From contig ML677343.1 in NCBI GenBank assembly GCA_007922305.1, positions 29,269,915 through 29,333,914 on the forward strand: a stretch of 64,000 nucleotides of DNA, in the 5' to 3' direction. Positions within the stretch are counted from its first letter, which is position 1, and each line of letters opens with the position of its first letter. This document shows positions 12,233 through 24,224 of this stretch, one piece after another. Origin of the DNA: Dermatemys mawii (Eukaryota > Chordata > Testudines > Dermatemydidae). The position numbers were made by a program, and so were the translations under genes. The notes under the pieces are model-generated. The model worked only from the letters and a program-made list of their open reading frames with translations, was not told where the DNA came from and did no database searches.

Positions 12233-12418
12233 TTTCATAGAATTGGAATGGACCTCGGAAGATCATCTAGTCCAATCCCCTGCTCAGAGCAGGACCAATC
12301 CCCAATTAACTCATCCAGCCATTTTTGGCCCCGTAGCCCTAAGGGGTCCCCTCAGCGATTGAGCTCATAACCTTTGATTTAGCAGGCTAATGCTCAAACC
12401 ACAGAGCTACCTCTCCCC
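12233..12418 (-). mobile_element. Tortoise Pol III/SINE (Cry I type), near full length
   Basis: Read on the minus strand, it begins with a tRNA-like head. An A-box-like TAGCTCTGTGG lies at plus positions 12399-12409 and a B-box-like GAGCTCAATCG at 12356-12366, which are internal RNA polymerase III promoter elements. The 3' half, at 12235-12310, reads as a CR1 LINE tail: GGATTGGACTAGATGATCTT, GAGGTCCATTCCAATTCTATG. A tRNA-derived head joined to a CR1 tail is the known design of the cryptodiran turtle Pol III/SINE, which borrows CR1 machinery to move. This is the best lineage marker in the window. A crocodilian source is less likely but not excluded by sequence alone. Confidence 0.85.
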
Positions 12419-14235
12419 AACAAAATTACCTCAACATGGAGTCACAGACAGTCCCCTGGGTACTCTTCTATCCTGCACGTCTGCATGCCTGCCTTTGTGA
12501 TAGATTGTCCCTTATACCAACTATCACAACAATATTCAGGTTAAACCCAGTCTCAAAGACACTGAACCCCAAATCAAGTGTACCTTAGGTCTCTAACCAA
12601 AGACAATGTTTGTCGCCAATCCCGTATAGAACTAAATAAAGGTTTATTAACTAGGAAAAAAGAAATAAGAGAGTTATTCACAAGGTTAAAGCAGGTAAAC
12701 ATATGAGGTACACAAATGAGGTACAGTATTAATAGATGCTTCTGTGATGAGAAGATTCATTGGAGATTACTTGCTTCTGCGTAGAAATATTACCCTTTCC
12801 GAATTCCAAGCAACATAGTGATACAGTTCCTTCTGGTCAGGAATTTTTATTCCCTTCTCTCAGAGGTCAAACCAATGGAACAAGTGTCGGTGTCTGTCTG
12901 CTCTTCATTGGTGGGTGTGTGTAGGGGGGGAACTAAGCAAAGTCTTTGTCCTTTGATGTTTCCTGATGGCTCATTTGGTTTCAATAAACCATCTTGTGTG
13001 CAGGCCCAGCCCTTTTCATTAATTTATGCTTCTTTCCTGTTGGGTGAGTGACACAGTTACCGAGGTTTACAATGCAAACACTCAACATAAGTTGGACTGG
13101 AGGTGCTGTCAGTGAGATCAGTACATGCAGCATCCCCCAAACATTTCATCAAGTCTAAACACTAAATGCATCCTTGTCAATGCTAACAATGTGACCACAG
13201 AGATGAGCCGAGCTGGTTTCCAGCTCTATATTTGTCCGTGTTCAGTGAGGTCCAGTGGCCTTGGCACTTCATCTGCCAGTGTTACACAGGGACTGTAATT
13301 TTATTCAATCTTTGTACAAATAAAAAATGCCAAATTAGGAATGTCACATACACTCACTGGGCCAGAGACTTAGCTGCATCAGAGATTTACCGTCAGAGAT
13401 CCAGCCATACATCTGTGTCAAAGATCATAGGAATGGGATGGGACCAGGATCCGTCCCAGTTCGTAAATACTTGCAATGCATGGAACATTAATAGAATTAG
13501 ATCCAAATATCTGCACGGGCATCTGTACCATCTTGTTTTTCTCCCTGGGATGCTTGAGGCACCCTTGCTTGGGACAGGAAGAAACTGAGTAAATAACTTT
13601 TTAACCTGTTTCTCGTAGGTGGAAATCAAGGAAACCTTGTGCTTTCTGGTGATGAGGTCTGAAGAGAGAGTATAGTTAATTGAAACCACTCTCCATAGTT
13701 TTTGCAGCAGCAGAGTGTTTCTGAAATTTTACAGCTGTGCTGGAATTTTCCTGGAGCTTAACCATCAATTTTCTGCCAATCATGAAGCTGAAGGCACTCT
13801 GTTTTGGTCTGCAGGATGGGATCCAAAAGTGACATTTTTAGTGTTACATGTCTTAAATGGGCAGCAGCTTAGAGAGAGCACCTTGAAGGCTTTCGAACTC
13901 TGAAGTAATTATTTTCTGGTGTCAAGCTACACACGCTGGTAAATGCTGTTTGCTGCACACCACTCTTGCACCCTATAGCACTGCCAAAAAATAAAATATG
14001 TAGAAAGTAAAAAAATATGGCCCAGAAGGAAGGCTTGTGTTGATGCATTTCAAGCAAAAGCTCTGTGCAGTATTTAGCATATTCGATGGCCTTGCAGCCT
14101 TAAGAGCATGAGGCATAAGAAGGATCAGCAGCTTGGAGACCTTCTGGGGACATATTTTTGGTGGGAAAGGGAGAATCTAAGAATGACTACAATAACTACA
14201 ATGGAAACCAGTAAGGCAGACTATTTTATGGGCCT
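12419..14235. other. Noncoding DNA, possibly including an unclassified repeat
   Basis: The part from about 12600 to 13040 has a polyadenylation-like AATAAA (near 12636), 'ggtttattaactagg' and a GC-richer right half. It gives the impression of an interspersed repeat, but I could not find matching ends. No gene recognised. Confidence 0.35.
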
Positions 14236-14337
14236 GTCTTTCATTTCATCTAATCTATACCAATTTTACAGGAGCGTAACTTTGTTGCCTTCACGGAGTT
14301 ACTTCTGATTTTACACTAGGGTGAATTAGATGAAAGC
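14236..14337. mobile_element. Small hairpin element
   Basis: The left end CTTTCATTTCATCTAAT pairs with the right end ATTAGATGAAAG. Pairing continues inward, with TTTTACAGGAGCGTAACT facing AGTTACTTCTGATTTTAC. A foldback MITE of about 100 bases, without coding potential. Confidence 0.6.
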
Positions 14338-14712
14338 CAGTTCATACAAAGAAGTTTAGCTTATACGGGACTTACGTGATACTCTAGTCTGGTGCTGTCC
14401 TTCTGCAGATGGGTAAATCTCATCTATGCAGAATATATCAGCGTGTCAAGCCAATTTCCAGAGTATGCTCAAAATGAGGACACCACAATAACCCATCACT
14501 TTGACATTGTTTTCCCCAGAGTCATGAAGATCATCTGAATGATTCTGAGAAAAATGGGACTTAGTTTATTGTATATGTTTTACTTAGAAGTGGAACAATG
14601 GGGGGAAACAGTTAGCCTGGACTTTAGATACATTTAATAGAATTATAAAAAGACAATGACATTAAAAAAAAAACCAACCAAACAAAAGAACAGTAGGCAT
14701 TGTTAACTAGTT
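14338..14712. other. Noncoding DNA, nothing recognised
   Basis: Only a short A-run near 14664 stands out. Confidence 0.5.
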
Positions 14713-14801
14713 AGGTCAGGTTCTCAGCTGGCATAGATGGGTGCATCTCCACTGATTGACTCAGAACTGTGGCTGTTTATAACAGCTGTGAATTTGGCCC
14801 T
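14713..14801. mobile_element. Small hairpin element
   Basis: The left end AGGTCAGGTTCTCAGCTGGC pairs imperfectly with the right end, which reads AGGGCCAAATTCACAGCTGT on the other strand. Half-copies with the same motif appear at about 17655-17722 and 25728-25752. It fits the same class as 7516-7603. Confidence 0.5.
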
Positions 14802-14879
14802 TAACGTTGCAACGATAACTGGGGTGGTATTGAAATGAATCATGAATATAATGAATAATGAATTTTAAATTGCTGAGCG

Positions 14880-14916
14880 AGAGAAGAAAAGAAAAAGGAA
14901 AAGAAAGAAAAGAAGG
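14880..14916. repeat. Purine-rich GAAA simple repeat
   Basis: An A/G-only tract built of GAAAA and GAAAG units. A pyrimidine-rich mirror would appear on the other strand. No further role visible. Confidence 0.7.
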
Positions 14917-14969
14917 CTCTGATTCTGCAGCAGGTAGGATCACGTGTAGGCAGGTCCACCGACAGCATT

Positions 14970-15153
14970 GCCAGGTCCGTCTCTAGGGGGCTGCAGGGCC
15001 TGAGGTGGAAGTGATGAATCCGTCACTTCCAGGACCGATTCATCACTTCTGGGACTGACCGCGTCGACCAATCATGCTGGCCCGCGGGGCACCTCAAAGT
15101 GTGGGGCCCAGAGCAGTTGCCTCGATTAGCTATACCCTAGAGACGGCTCTGCC
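14970..15153. mobile_element. GC-rich inverted-repeat DNA element, 184 bp
   Basis: The left end GCCAGGTCCGTCTCTAGGG and the reverse complement of 15135-15153 (GGCAGAGCCGTCTCTAGGG) agree at 16 of 19 positions. The interior contains two tandem related blocks around GATGAATCCGTCACTTCC and GATTCATCACTTCTGG. It stands out as GC-rich against AT-rich surroundings. No transposase frame. Confidence 0.75.
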
Positions 15154-15480
15154 CAGGGCAAAACCAGCAATGAGCCCCACAGAAAGGTCCACCTGACATT
15201 TTGGTGGAATTGTGCCTGTGCTGGCAGGTACCCAGCAAGCTGCCGGCTGCATTGCTGGATTCACTCTTTCGGCATGGTCAGGGCTTCCATATGCCCACAT
15301 GCTGCCCACCCTGCACACGCCTAGGAGCCCTGCAGCCCGGCCAGGCTATTTAAAAGGGCCTGGAGCTTCCACCTGCAGGGGGCCCCTAGGTCCTTTTAGA
15401 TCGCCCAGGCCCCTGGGCAATTGTCCCCTTTGTCCGCCCCCTGTTGGCGGGCCTGTGTGTAGGTGACCTGCTCTGCATGC
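15154..15480. other. GC-rich probable repeat remnant
   Basis: GC-rich DNA directly follows the element at 14970-15153. It includes 'ggctatttaaaagggcctgg' near 15343 and 'ggcccctgggcaattg' near 15408. The composition is foreign to the surroundings and it is probably part of further GC-rich interspersed repeats. Frames here are products of GC content and lack any family motif. Confidence 0.45.
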
Positions 15481-16267
15481 ACAGTGTATGACTGGAATCT
15501 ACACTGGTAATAATTTGTGTGTGTGTGTGCGCGCGTGCCAAATTCTAGTCCAAATGAAGTCAATAGCAAAACAACCTTTCCCTTCAGTAGGACCAAAATT
15601 TGACTGAATGCATGAAGAGTGTAGTGGGGAGGGGAGGAATCCGCCCTCCAGCAAGTAACCTGTCACTTGTGGCAGAACTTGTATGCCTTGTTGAGATCCA
15701 GAAGCGGAAATCTGTCTCAGGAGCTTAGAAAGTCAAGAAATTTGTCTGTCTGTATTTTCATTGAAGTTAGTTAAATCCTTAGGGTCCTGTTAGTGCTGGG
15801 CTCTGAGCAGATTTTTCTTAAAATGCTGATACCTAATTTTTTGTTTAACAATTTTCACGTAAGGCCAGCCTCAAAATTAGTGTGCCTTTCGCTGGCAGAA
15901 CCTGGTAATTTGGTAGGTTGGAGGCTCTCACATACTCAAGATATTCAATACATTTTGTTATACTCTGTACAAAAAAATCAAGTCAGAAAATCCTGATTTA
16001 TGATATTGCTCAGGTTTCCTGTTACTTTAAACCACAAACCTACTATAGCCTGCCCTTCATGTGCAGCCAGCACATCTGGTCTGGAGTAGTTCCTTTCCAT
16101 ATCTCCAAAACTCTACAGTTATAATCTATTCATAATTGAAAAGAAATAAAAAAAAATATGAAGAAAGAAAGAAAAAAAAAAACAAAGAAAGAACTGTTCC
16201 ATGGCATCACTTGACATTTTAAAATCATGATTGGATGTTTTTCTAAAATATATGCTCTAGTTCAAAC
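15481..16267. other. Noncoding DNA with simple repeats
   Basis: A short (GT)n/(GC)n run lies at 15517-15537 and an A-rich GAAA tract at about 16137-16196. No gene recognised. Confidence 0.5.
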
Positions 16268-16362
16268 AGGAATTAATTCCGGCACGGCCTATGGCTTGTG
16301 TTATGCAGGAGGTCAGACTAAATGACCACAATGATCCCTTCCGGCCTTCTAATCTATGAATA
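16268..16362 (+). mobile_element. CR1 LINE 3' end
   Basis: 'gcaggaggtcagactaaatg', 'gatcccttccggcc' and 'aatctatgaat' follow the CR1 3' tail order. The 5' part of the LINE is absent, as usual for truncated CR1 insertions. Confidence 0.8.
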
Positions 16363-18907
16363 CTCTACCTTTCCTCTTTCACCCTCTTTTATTTCTGTTT
16401 TACCCTTCACACACACACACCATTCCTCATGGAGTATATACAATTATATGTAAATAAACACATCTCTCCCAGTTGCGGAGGTTTTTTTGTTTTGTTTTTA
16501 AACCCCCTAAACATCAATCCTGAAAGTTTCTAGACACAGGCAGGGAGGTCCGTGGCATTCTGTATAGATACATGGTTTTGCTTAGTTGTGCAAGCTTGCA
16601 GAAGCAGGGATTTGTGCATATTTTTAAAATGTGTGTGAAAAATGGGCAACATATGTTTGGGAAGATGCATTTTGCAGTGGGTTAGTTGTACAGATAGATC
16701 ACAATTTTAAAAGGTAGCTATAAATGCTGTGTATGGACTATAATAGCGTTATGTTCATGACATATAGAGAAGTAAGATAAAAACATAAAATACTTCTTTG
16801 AGAAGTTTGCAGTGTAACACTACTTTATTTCTTAGAATCCAGAACCCTAGCACACAAGAACTCAAAACCAGAGCTGCTCCCTAAGGCACAAAGGAATGAC
16901 TCACCCCACCTTGTTCTAGGCTAGCTCTTTGCAGACTGATGGCTAACAAGACTCAGATTGCATCCTTCCCGTAGCCTGCAAGCCGGAGCAGAAAACCCCT
17001 TACATTTAAAAGGATAGCTTGTAGGGGTGCTGGAAGAATGCTTATAATGGGGGTGCTGAGAGCCACTGAACCAAACTGTAAACCCCTGTATATAAGGAAA
17101 CATCTTCAAGCAAGGTGTGCTGCAGCACCCTCCGCATCCCTAGTTCCAGCACCTATGATCACTTGTTATTTTAACCACAGGTTTCTGTGCACTGCACATT
17201 AGCAAATCGAACAATGTGTAAGTGCCTGAGAAGCCACTGAAATCCACAGAAGCCGTGGAGGCTCAGGATATTTGAAAATCAACGACACCCCCTAATTTCC
17301 CCATCAAACGGGTATGAAATTTTTCAACTCAAGAATTTAACCAAAATCTGACATTTACAAACAACTGTGTTATTACATCAAGTGGAACGGTATGATGTAA
17401 AAACAGATCCCCAATCCAATTTTTTAAATTACATTTTGGTAAAGACTAATACATCTTTGTATAGTATTGTGAATATGTGAAGGACTATGTACATTCTAAG
17501 TATTATTGTTATTATGTTGAGGTAGGTCTTATGTTTAGTAGTTCCTGTGGTAACATGGCATAATCTGAAACAACTGTATGTTCGGAATCTAGACACCCAA
17601 TAGCTTTGTCTTTTTGTTATTAATTAGGCTGCATAGATGAACTAGTTGAAGCACTGAGCCAGCTTCTCCATCCTTGAATTCAATGGAGCTATGTTGATTT
17701 ATATCAGCTGAGAACTTTGACCACAGTTTGGAAAATAGTTGACAGTTCATTTCACATGGAATTCTTGTGAAAACACAATGGACATGCAGCCAGCTTTCTC
17801 GTCAGCCCAAATTCCGCAAACCATCTTTAGTCAGCAAATTAGTTAAACACATACTTATCTTTAAGCAACGAGGAAGTCCCATTCACTTTAATGGGTTTTA
17901 AGCATGGGCTTAAAGTTAAGCATGTACTTAAGTGCCTTGCTGGAGAAAAATTGATTTGTGCATGTGCTTAAGTGCACTGCTGAACTAGGGCTTCCTCTGG
18001 GGTGTGTGCTGGCACATGGTGAAATTTAAATCTCCTTTATCACCAGGGTACACTGTACCTCATCAAGCATCAAATTAATGACAGCAGTGGCTCTAATTGC
18101 TTCTGTTGGAGAAAGCGTTTTAAGTCTCTCTCAGAATTAGAAGTAGATAACAGCTGAACATTCAGCACAGCCATACAGTCTCACATTAACTCTGTACTTG
18201 CTAGCTGAATAAACAGGACGAAACTGGACAGCTGCTCAAATTTGCTGGCGAATCCATGTGATTTTATTGCCTTCACACTAGTTCCAAAAGTCTAGTGGCA
18301 TGGAACCAATCTTCCCGTTCCCATTTTTGGCCTTTGCCAAAGGTATGGAATAGCGAATGGCCAGCAGTCTTTGGTGTTGACCTCAGCATCATTAGCTATA
18401 AAGCGCAAACCAGAAAGACAAATGAGTTAGATCTTAATGATAATCTCAGCAGTATCCACTGAACAAACAAAACAAGAATTCAAGTGCCCAGCTATTATTT
18501 TCCTTCATGTGAGAGTTATAAATCTCCACTTCTGAAATTTAAAGGACATTTTAACAAACAATTTAACATGGTGTTTTTTCCTTCAAAAAGTGCCTAGTCA
18601 GGTAGACTTTGACAGCTGGCAGAAATGGCTCTGATGTCACTAACAATTTTTTTTATTTAAGCCAGACCCATCTTGTTACTTTGTCAGACGAAGGTACTTG
18701 ATGCTACTACCACCTTCTATTTTTTCCTTTCGGTGTTGTTTTATTAAAGCCAGAAGGAAAGCAGAAGAGAGCGGTCTGGAAGGCTGGGTAATTTTTGCTT
18801 TTATAAATCAGATTTTTTTAAAATATCACATTAGTCAAAATGATTTTAGGAGGATCTCCCATGATCTAGCCTCAGCGTGGTCATGAATAGGTCTGTAAAA
18901 AGGGTAT
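16363..18907. other. AT-rich noncoding DNA, no gene recognised
   Basis: The stretch holds a short (AC)n near 16411 and a half-copy of the small hairpin family near 17655-17722 (ATGTTGATTTATATCAGCTG). The rest looks single-copy. Confidence 0.5.
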
Positions 18908-19121
18908 TGGGCTAGATCCACAAAGGGATTTCAGGCACGTACCTGCCACTTTGGCCACCTAAGTCTAAATTCTGCCTAAAGTCTCCATCAATAATACATC
19001 CATGCATTGTCTGGGTACCCTGGGCACCTAACTCAGGGCTGTGGATTCCACTAAGCAGCGGGATGCCTGAATAGCGGGCACTGTGACACAGAGTCTAAAT
19101 CCCCTTTGTGGCTCTAGCCCA
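18908..19121. mobile_element. Inverted-repeat DNA element, 214 bp
   Basis: The left end TGGGCTAGATCCACAAAGGG (continuing to ATTT) and the reverse complement of 19097-19121 match over about 24 bases, with one mismatch and one single-base indel. The interior carries repeated 'CACCTAA' and 'GCC' blocks and no transposase. Its right end lies directly against the MIR that starts near 19125. Confidence 0.85.
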
Positions 19122-19124
19122 GAG

Positions 19125-19356
19125 GAAGGCTGGACTTGTGGTTAAGGCACTGGGGTGGGATTCTGTAGATCTGTGCTCAACTCCTGAGTCTACCATGGGC
19201 TTCCTTTGTGACAACCTCTTTGTGCCTCAGTTCTCCATCTGTAAAATGGGAATAATTTTATTCCCCTCATTAGGGTATGGTGCAGATAATTCATTAGTGA
19301 TTGTGTGGCACTCAGACACTACAGTGATGATGGACATAGAAGTACCTAGATAGAGT
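19125..19356 (+). mobile_element. MIR SINE, near full length
   Basis: A tRNA-like head (TTGTGGTTAAGGCACTGGGG, then a B-box-like CTCAACTCCTG) is followed by the core 'gtgcctcagttctccatctg', 'aaaatgggaataat' and the tail 'CTCAGACACTACAGTGATG'. One of the most complete MIR copies in the window. Confidence 0.85.
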
Positions 19357-22300
19357 CATTCACTGGTATGATGGGGGCAAAAAAGCAGGCAGAGAGAACT
19401 GGTGAATCTGGTGAATGATTGGCACATGATTTCATTTTGATATTTGATCACGTATGCAGCCATTAACCTTATTTTCAATTTCAGTTCCCGATTCCGTGGA
19501 AATGCCCTCTGAAGTCAATGGGATGGCTTTTGTTTGATTGTGTATGTCTGTATGCTAAGAAAAATGTAATAGGTCCTTAGAATTTGAAAAAAAAAACCCT
19601 CATATGCCCAGTGCCAGCCATGAACACATTTTTACACTTGAGTTACAACCCCTTGTACATGAGAGTTAGAGTAAAAAACACTGCCACAGATTTAAGAGTG
19701 GCACTCCCGGGAAGAGCTGGTCAGGAAATTATATTTTTCCTGAAAAAGATTTGCCCCATTCCTCCCCCAATCAGTTCCACTCAAGGCCACAATAATTTAT
19801 ATATTATATATAAAACTTAATAAAAGGACAAAGTGAAAATCTGATATTGATTACAACTGATTCAAGGATGAAAATAGATCCAGTTAAGCAAAATCACCAG
19901 TGATTGGGTTGGACTGGAATTCTATGCATGACCATGCTTGCCATTGTTCTCAAACATCTGGATGATCAGTTGGCGACTTAGGAAAATGTTTATGAATCCT
20001 GAACATTTCTTGAATTGGTACCATTTTCTATGCTTCTAATATAAAGAACATACTGTACTATTGTGTGTAATGGTTTGCTTTTGCAGCAAAATGGATCTTA
20101 GATGCTTAGCTAATTAGGTGATGGGGGCAGTTTCAGAACTTTTATAGAATAGACTCGATTGTCTGTTTACATGGCTTGTGGTAGCGTGTCTAGTATAAAT
20201 GATTCAATGAGCTCAGCAATGCTGCCTATCAACCGGCATGCGAGAGAAGCAAAACTGAAATCACTGGTGTGAATTCAGTTTGTTACACGTTGATAGTCAA
20301 AGCAAATCTTTGCAACCAGCAGACAATTTAAGAAACATTCCTGTCATGCAAGAAAATGTGTCAGAATGACAGACATTTTATTTAAAGCTCTGAGTCGCGC
20401 AGTAATGTAATCAATGGATCAAAGTGCTTCTTAGTGTCTGAACGTGAAGGGATTGGCAATAGAATAAAGTCTCTTTATTTTCGGGAAAGGAGATGTTGTA
20501 ATTTAGGTGTCAATATGTAGTTCTCAAAATACTGTGGTTCATTGTGTTCTGTAAGCCGCTGAAAGGAAGACACTAGGAACTTCTTTCAAATGTCCAGAAT
20601 ACAATTATGTATAGAGACCTGGTGACTGCACATGCATTACAATGGATATATCGTACTAATGTTAAACATGGCAAGTTTTAGACTGAAACCTTTCAACATG
20701 TCAGTAACAGTGGAAGAGGTTTCAATAGTTCCCATCTCTACAGGTAAGGAAACCTTTTGATTGGGTTTCTCTTTCCTTGAATGCAGGGTATAAGTTCCTA
20801 AAGTAGAGAAGTCAACAGACGAAAACCAGTTTCTGAAGAACAATGGGCTGGAGAAAGCATATATGTGAAAGTATATCCTCAGAAAGTCTGAGACCAAATC
20901 CTGACATATTAATGCAGTTTTCATTCAGGCACACTTCCCCCGGGGACACAATATGCTCTCACAGCAGTGTAGATCTAATATAACTGTAAGCAGTACTTAG
21001 CCAAGACTAAGGAAGGACTTCAGGATGAGAGTCCTGGTTGCTTTCTTTAAATCAATATATCTGGAGTCATTTTGGTTCTCGGTTACCAGAGTTGCAACTG
21101 TAATTAACTTCAAGAGGAGTTGCTTCCACCTACCCTACCTTTACTATAGTAGGACCATATTTTACCCACTCAAGATTCACCTGGGAGTTGGGAGTTGTGT
21201 GTGTCGAATGGAGGTAGAATACGGTTCTTAGTTCATTAAAATGTTAGGGCCCAATCCTGTTCACCCTGATATGAATGGGAGTTTTGTCATTGACTTCACT
21301 GAGTGCAAGAATGGACCCTCCAGATAAACTGTACATGTCCTAGTATTCTGGTATTTAGAGTTAAAACCTGGGCTTTGTTGAACTGCCATTAGAGTTAAAG
21401 GAAACACACTTTGGGACAATAGGCAAATTTTCTGACTCTGTTCTTGTCTAATATAATGCACTCTCTACCTGTTTCTACAGGACACACTTCTTGTTACACC
21501 TAGAACGAAGGACTGATGGGATCAGATTTTCCTATCTTGGTATCAGGACTGGTGTTGTTTATCAAAGTGAAAGAAAGTGTAAGAAAAAAAACACCCTTAG
21601 GTAGATACACAGGGCAGAAGTGGATAAGTGACCACTAAAGACAGCAGTGTAAACAGAACTTAAGGGTCTAATAAGTCTTATCAGCTGAGGAGGACTGATA
21701 GAGGAAAATTAGCAGCATTTTATGGGCTTCCTGGTAATGACCTTTTCTTCAACAACTATTTCTTCCACAAATAGTTTTTGTTTCAAGTGAGGAAGCTGTT
21801 ACAAAATGTGCACAGCCGAGATTCTGACCTGTCAAGAGCTGTTCAATGTTGTGTGATAGCCCTTCATATTCTGGAAGATAAGGCGATCTCTTGAAGCACA
21901 TAAACAATGGGGTAATAGTTTACATCAGTGATCTCAATTTCTTTCTTTTGAAAAGGATTTTTCAATTAAAGCAGTGCTAGGGAAAGATCCTGGATCAAGA
22001 GCACAGGTCGGTATAGACCAGGTATAGTGATTCTGTGAAATTTCCTCCCACTGACCCCTCCCTCACCCCTGATAGAAGGAAACATCTGTATGGTTAAGAG
22101 AGTAATTCAGCCTTTGGAATCTCTGCTGAAACCATCAGCAGGAATAGCAATGAGTTCCAATGCGAGAACGTATTTTGTGAAGAGGACAACTATGTTTTGT
22201 GGAGGGTGGGGGGAGCATGTGTGTGTGTGTGAGAGAGAGAGAACAATTATTCATTTTCTATCAGACTTTTATATTGTTGCCCATGATCATAGTATCTGGA

Positions 22301-23387
22301 CACTTTCCACATAAAATCAATAACAATACCAAAGTCCCTAGTGGACTTCATGGAGTCTCCATCACCCTTTTCTTTTTGGGGTCAAACTAACTAACTAACT
22401 GTCTGCAAGAAAATGGGCTAAGACCACCAGATCATTTTACATCAGCCAACAAAGGGTGGAAATTACTCTGAGTCATTGCTGACCTGAGTCACGCTCAAAA
22501 TAATGAGCTGTTCTTAACTGCTGATTGCCATTTATACAGTATTCTAAATATACCTGGTGCCAGGTTCACATGGTGACAGTCATTCTAACTGCTTAGAAGC
22601 TGGCTGAGGGGACCTGAAACCAGAGCCAAGCATCAGAGCCAGACTCAGGAACAAGACAGAAACAGGGTTGGAGCAGTCGCAGAGCAAGGGAGGAGGAGGA
22701 CTGGAACAGGACAAGAACTGATGAAGGAGCGAGACCAAGCACAGCTGTCTTAGCAACCTTCTGTGACTGCTTTTTCCCCATAGCCAATCTGCCAGGCCTG
22801 CCACAACCCATCAAACTCAATCTTCCTGGAGGCTGGACCGATTAGTCATCGGCTGAAGGTGTTTAATCCTGACACATGGTGCTTATTATGAAAATGACCA
22901 AGTAGTGTAAGGATTACATGCACCATCATCAGTGCCCTTATTCATCCATCCTAGCTCTTTATTTTAATTGTGTACATTTACAGTAAAATAATTTGCTATG
23001 TGATACAGAGCCAAAGAGCCCAAATTTGTCACAATGCTCCCTACCATGGCCATTGAGAATTGCACAGCCACCGTTGGGATAAAACATTCAAAAACATAGG
23101 CCCTTACACCTACAGATAAAGGTGAATTTCTTTTGGCTATTAGTAGTCTAGGGCCAATGATACTCAGCTGAGCAGTTCAGCTCCTCGTTCAACAGAGAGC
23201 AGTAATATACACAGACACCAGCCAATTAGTGCAATATGTGCCTCAGAAAAATATAAAATCCTATGAACTCCACATTAGAAGAAATGGGTCCCATTTTGCA
23301 ATATACTCCAGATTAATAAATTAGGGCCATCTTGTGTCTAGTCCTTGCATAGTTGCACTGGAGAGGCAGAGTGAAAAGAACTCTCTC
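19357..23387. other. Noncoding DNA; purine-rich block near 22.6-22.85 kb
   Basis: No gene recognised. A (GT)n(GA)n run lies at 22218-22242 and a short (CTAA)n near 22384-22400. The block at about 22575-22850 is rich in CAGG/AGGA/GAGC motifs, quite unlike its surroundings. It is probably an unclassified interspersed repeat. Overlapping minus-strand frames there have no recognisable domain. Confidence 0.45.
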
Positions 23388-23525
23388 CACCCTCATTTTA
23401 TAGACGGGGGCCTGAGGCCAAGAAAGTTTTAGTGACTTGTCCAAAGTCCCATGCACAGTTTGGACAAACCCAGATGCTGAACCCGTATCTCCTGAGTGCC
23501 AGTCCAGTGCTTTAACCTCAGATTG
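23388..23525 (-). mobile_element. MIR SINE fragment
   Basis: Read forward it shows the reverse-complement MIR pattern: 'cattttatagacgggggcct', 'gaggccaagaaag', 'tgacttgtccaaagtcc', and 'ctcctgagtgcc' near the end. The head at the right side is partly kept. Confidence 0.75.
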
Positions 23526-23814
23526 AACCCCAACCACGTTCTCCACCTAATAGGAAAAATAAGTGCTGAGGTACTGGAAGGCTCTTTAACCTAGCTGAGA
23601 AAGGTATAACAAGAACCAATGGGTAGAAGCAGAGATGACCCGTGCCTGCTGATAGTGGTGGGACAGAATGAGGGCAGCTGGCTTCAGCAGTGTTACTGAG
23701 CATGCTCAGTCTGTGTGAGCCTGCTCAGTCCAAGCCAAGCCCCAAATCTGTGGCTCCTCATGCTCTGCCCCATGGAGTGCCTCTGGATGGAAGTGAAAGC
23801 CAGATAAATTCAAA

Positions 23815-24058
23815 TTAGAAATAAAGCACCAGTTTTAACAGGGAAGGTGATTAATCACTGGGACAATCTACCAAGGGAAGTGCTGGATTCTCTGTCTCTT
23901 GAAGTCTTCAGATCAAGGTGTCTTTCTGGAAGATATGTTCTAATCAAACACCACTTATTGGGCTCAGAAGACGGTAACTGAATGAAATTCTGTGAGCTGT
24001 GTTATACAGGAGGCCAGATTAAATGATCTAATAGTCCCATCTGGCCTATAATCTTTGT
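23815..24058 (+). mobile_element. CR1 LINE 3' end
   Basis: The order 'gattaatcactgggacaatc', 'ctaccaagggaagtgctgga', 'tctcttgaagtcttcagatc' and finally 'aggaggccagattaaatgat', 'ggcctataatc' follows the 3' untranslated tail of CR1. The reverse-transcriptase part is missing (5' truncation). Confidence 0.8.
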
Positions 24059-24224
24059 AAAGCACCATGAAAATGCAAAGAGCTAACAATATATAAGTGC
24101 TATTATTATATTTGCCTGTTGTGATTGTTCCATTGGCCTTAGTGTTGAGATGGTGCACTGTGCCTTTTAGACTATGCAAAAGGGTGTGCAATTAACCCCT
24201 AAATGCAAGGAATCACAGCCCATA

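Noticed and set aside
12600..13040. Possible LTR because of AATAAA and abrupt composition change
   Set aside because: No TG...CA ends, no second copy and no retroviral gene in the window. Left as unclassified.
22580..22820. Two overlapping minus-strand frames with leucine/serine-rich sequence resembling a signal peptide
   Set aside because: They lie in a purine-rich repeat-like block read in two frames at once. No cleavage site or mature domain follows.
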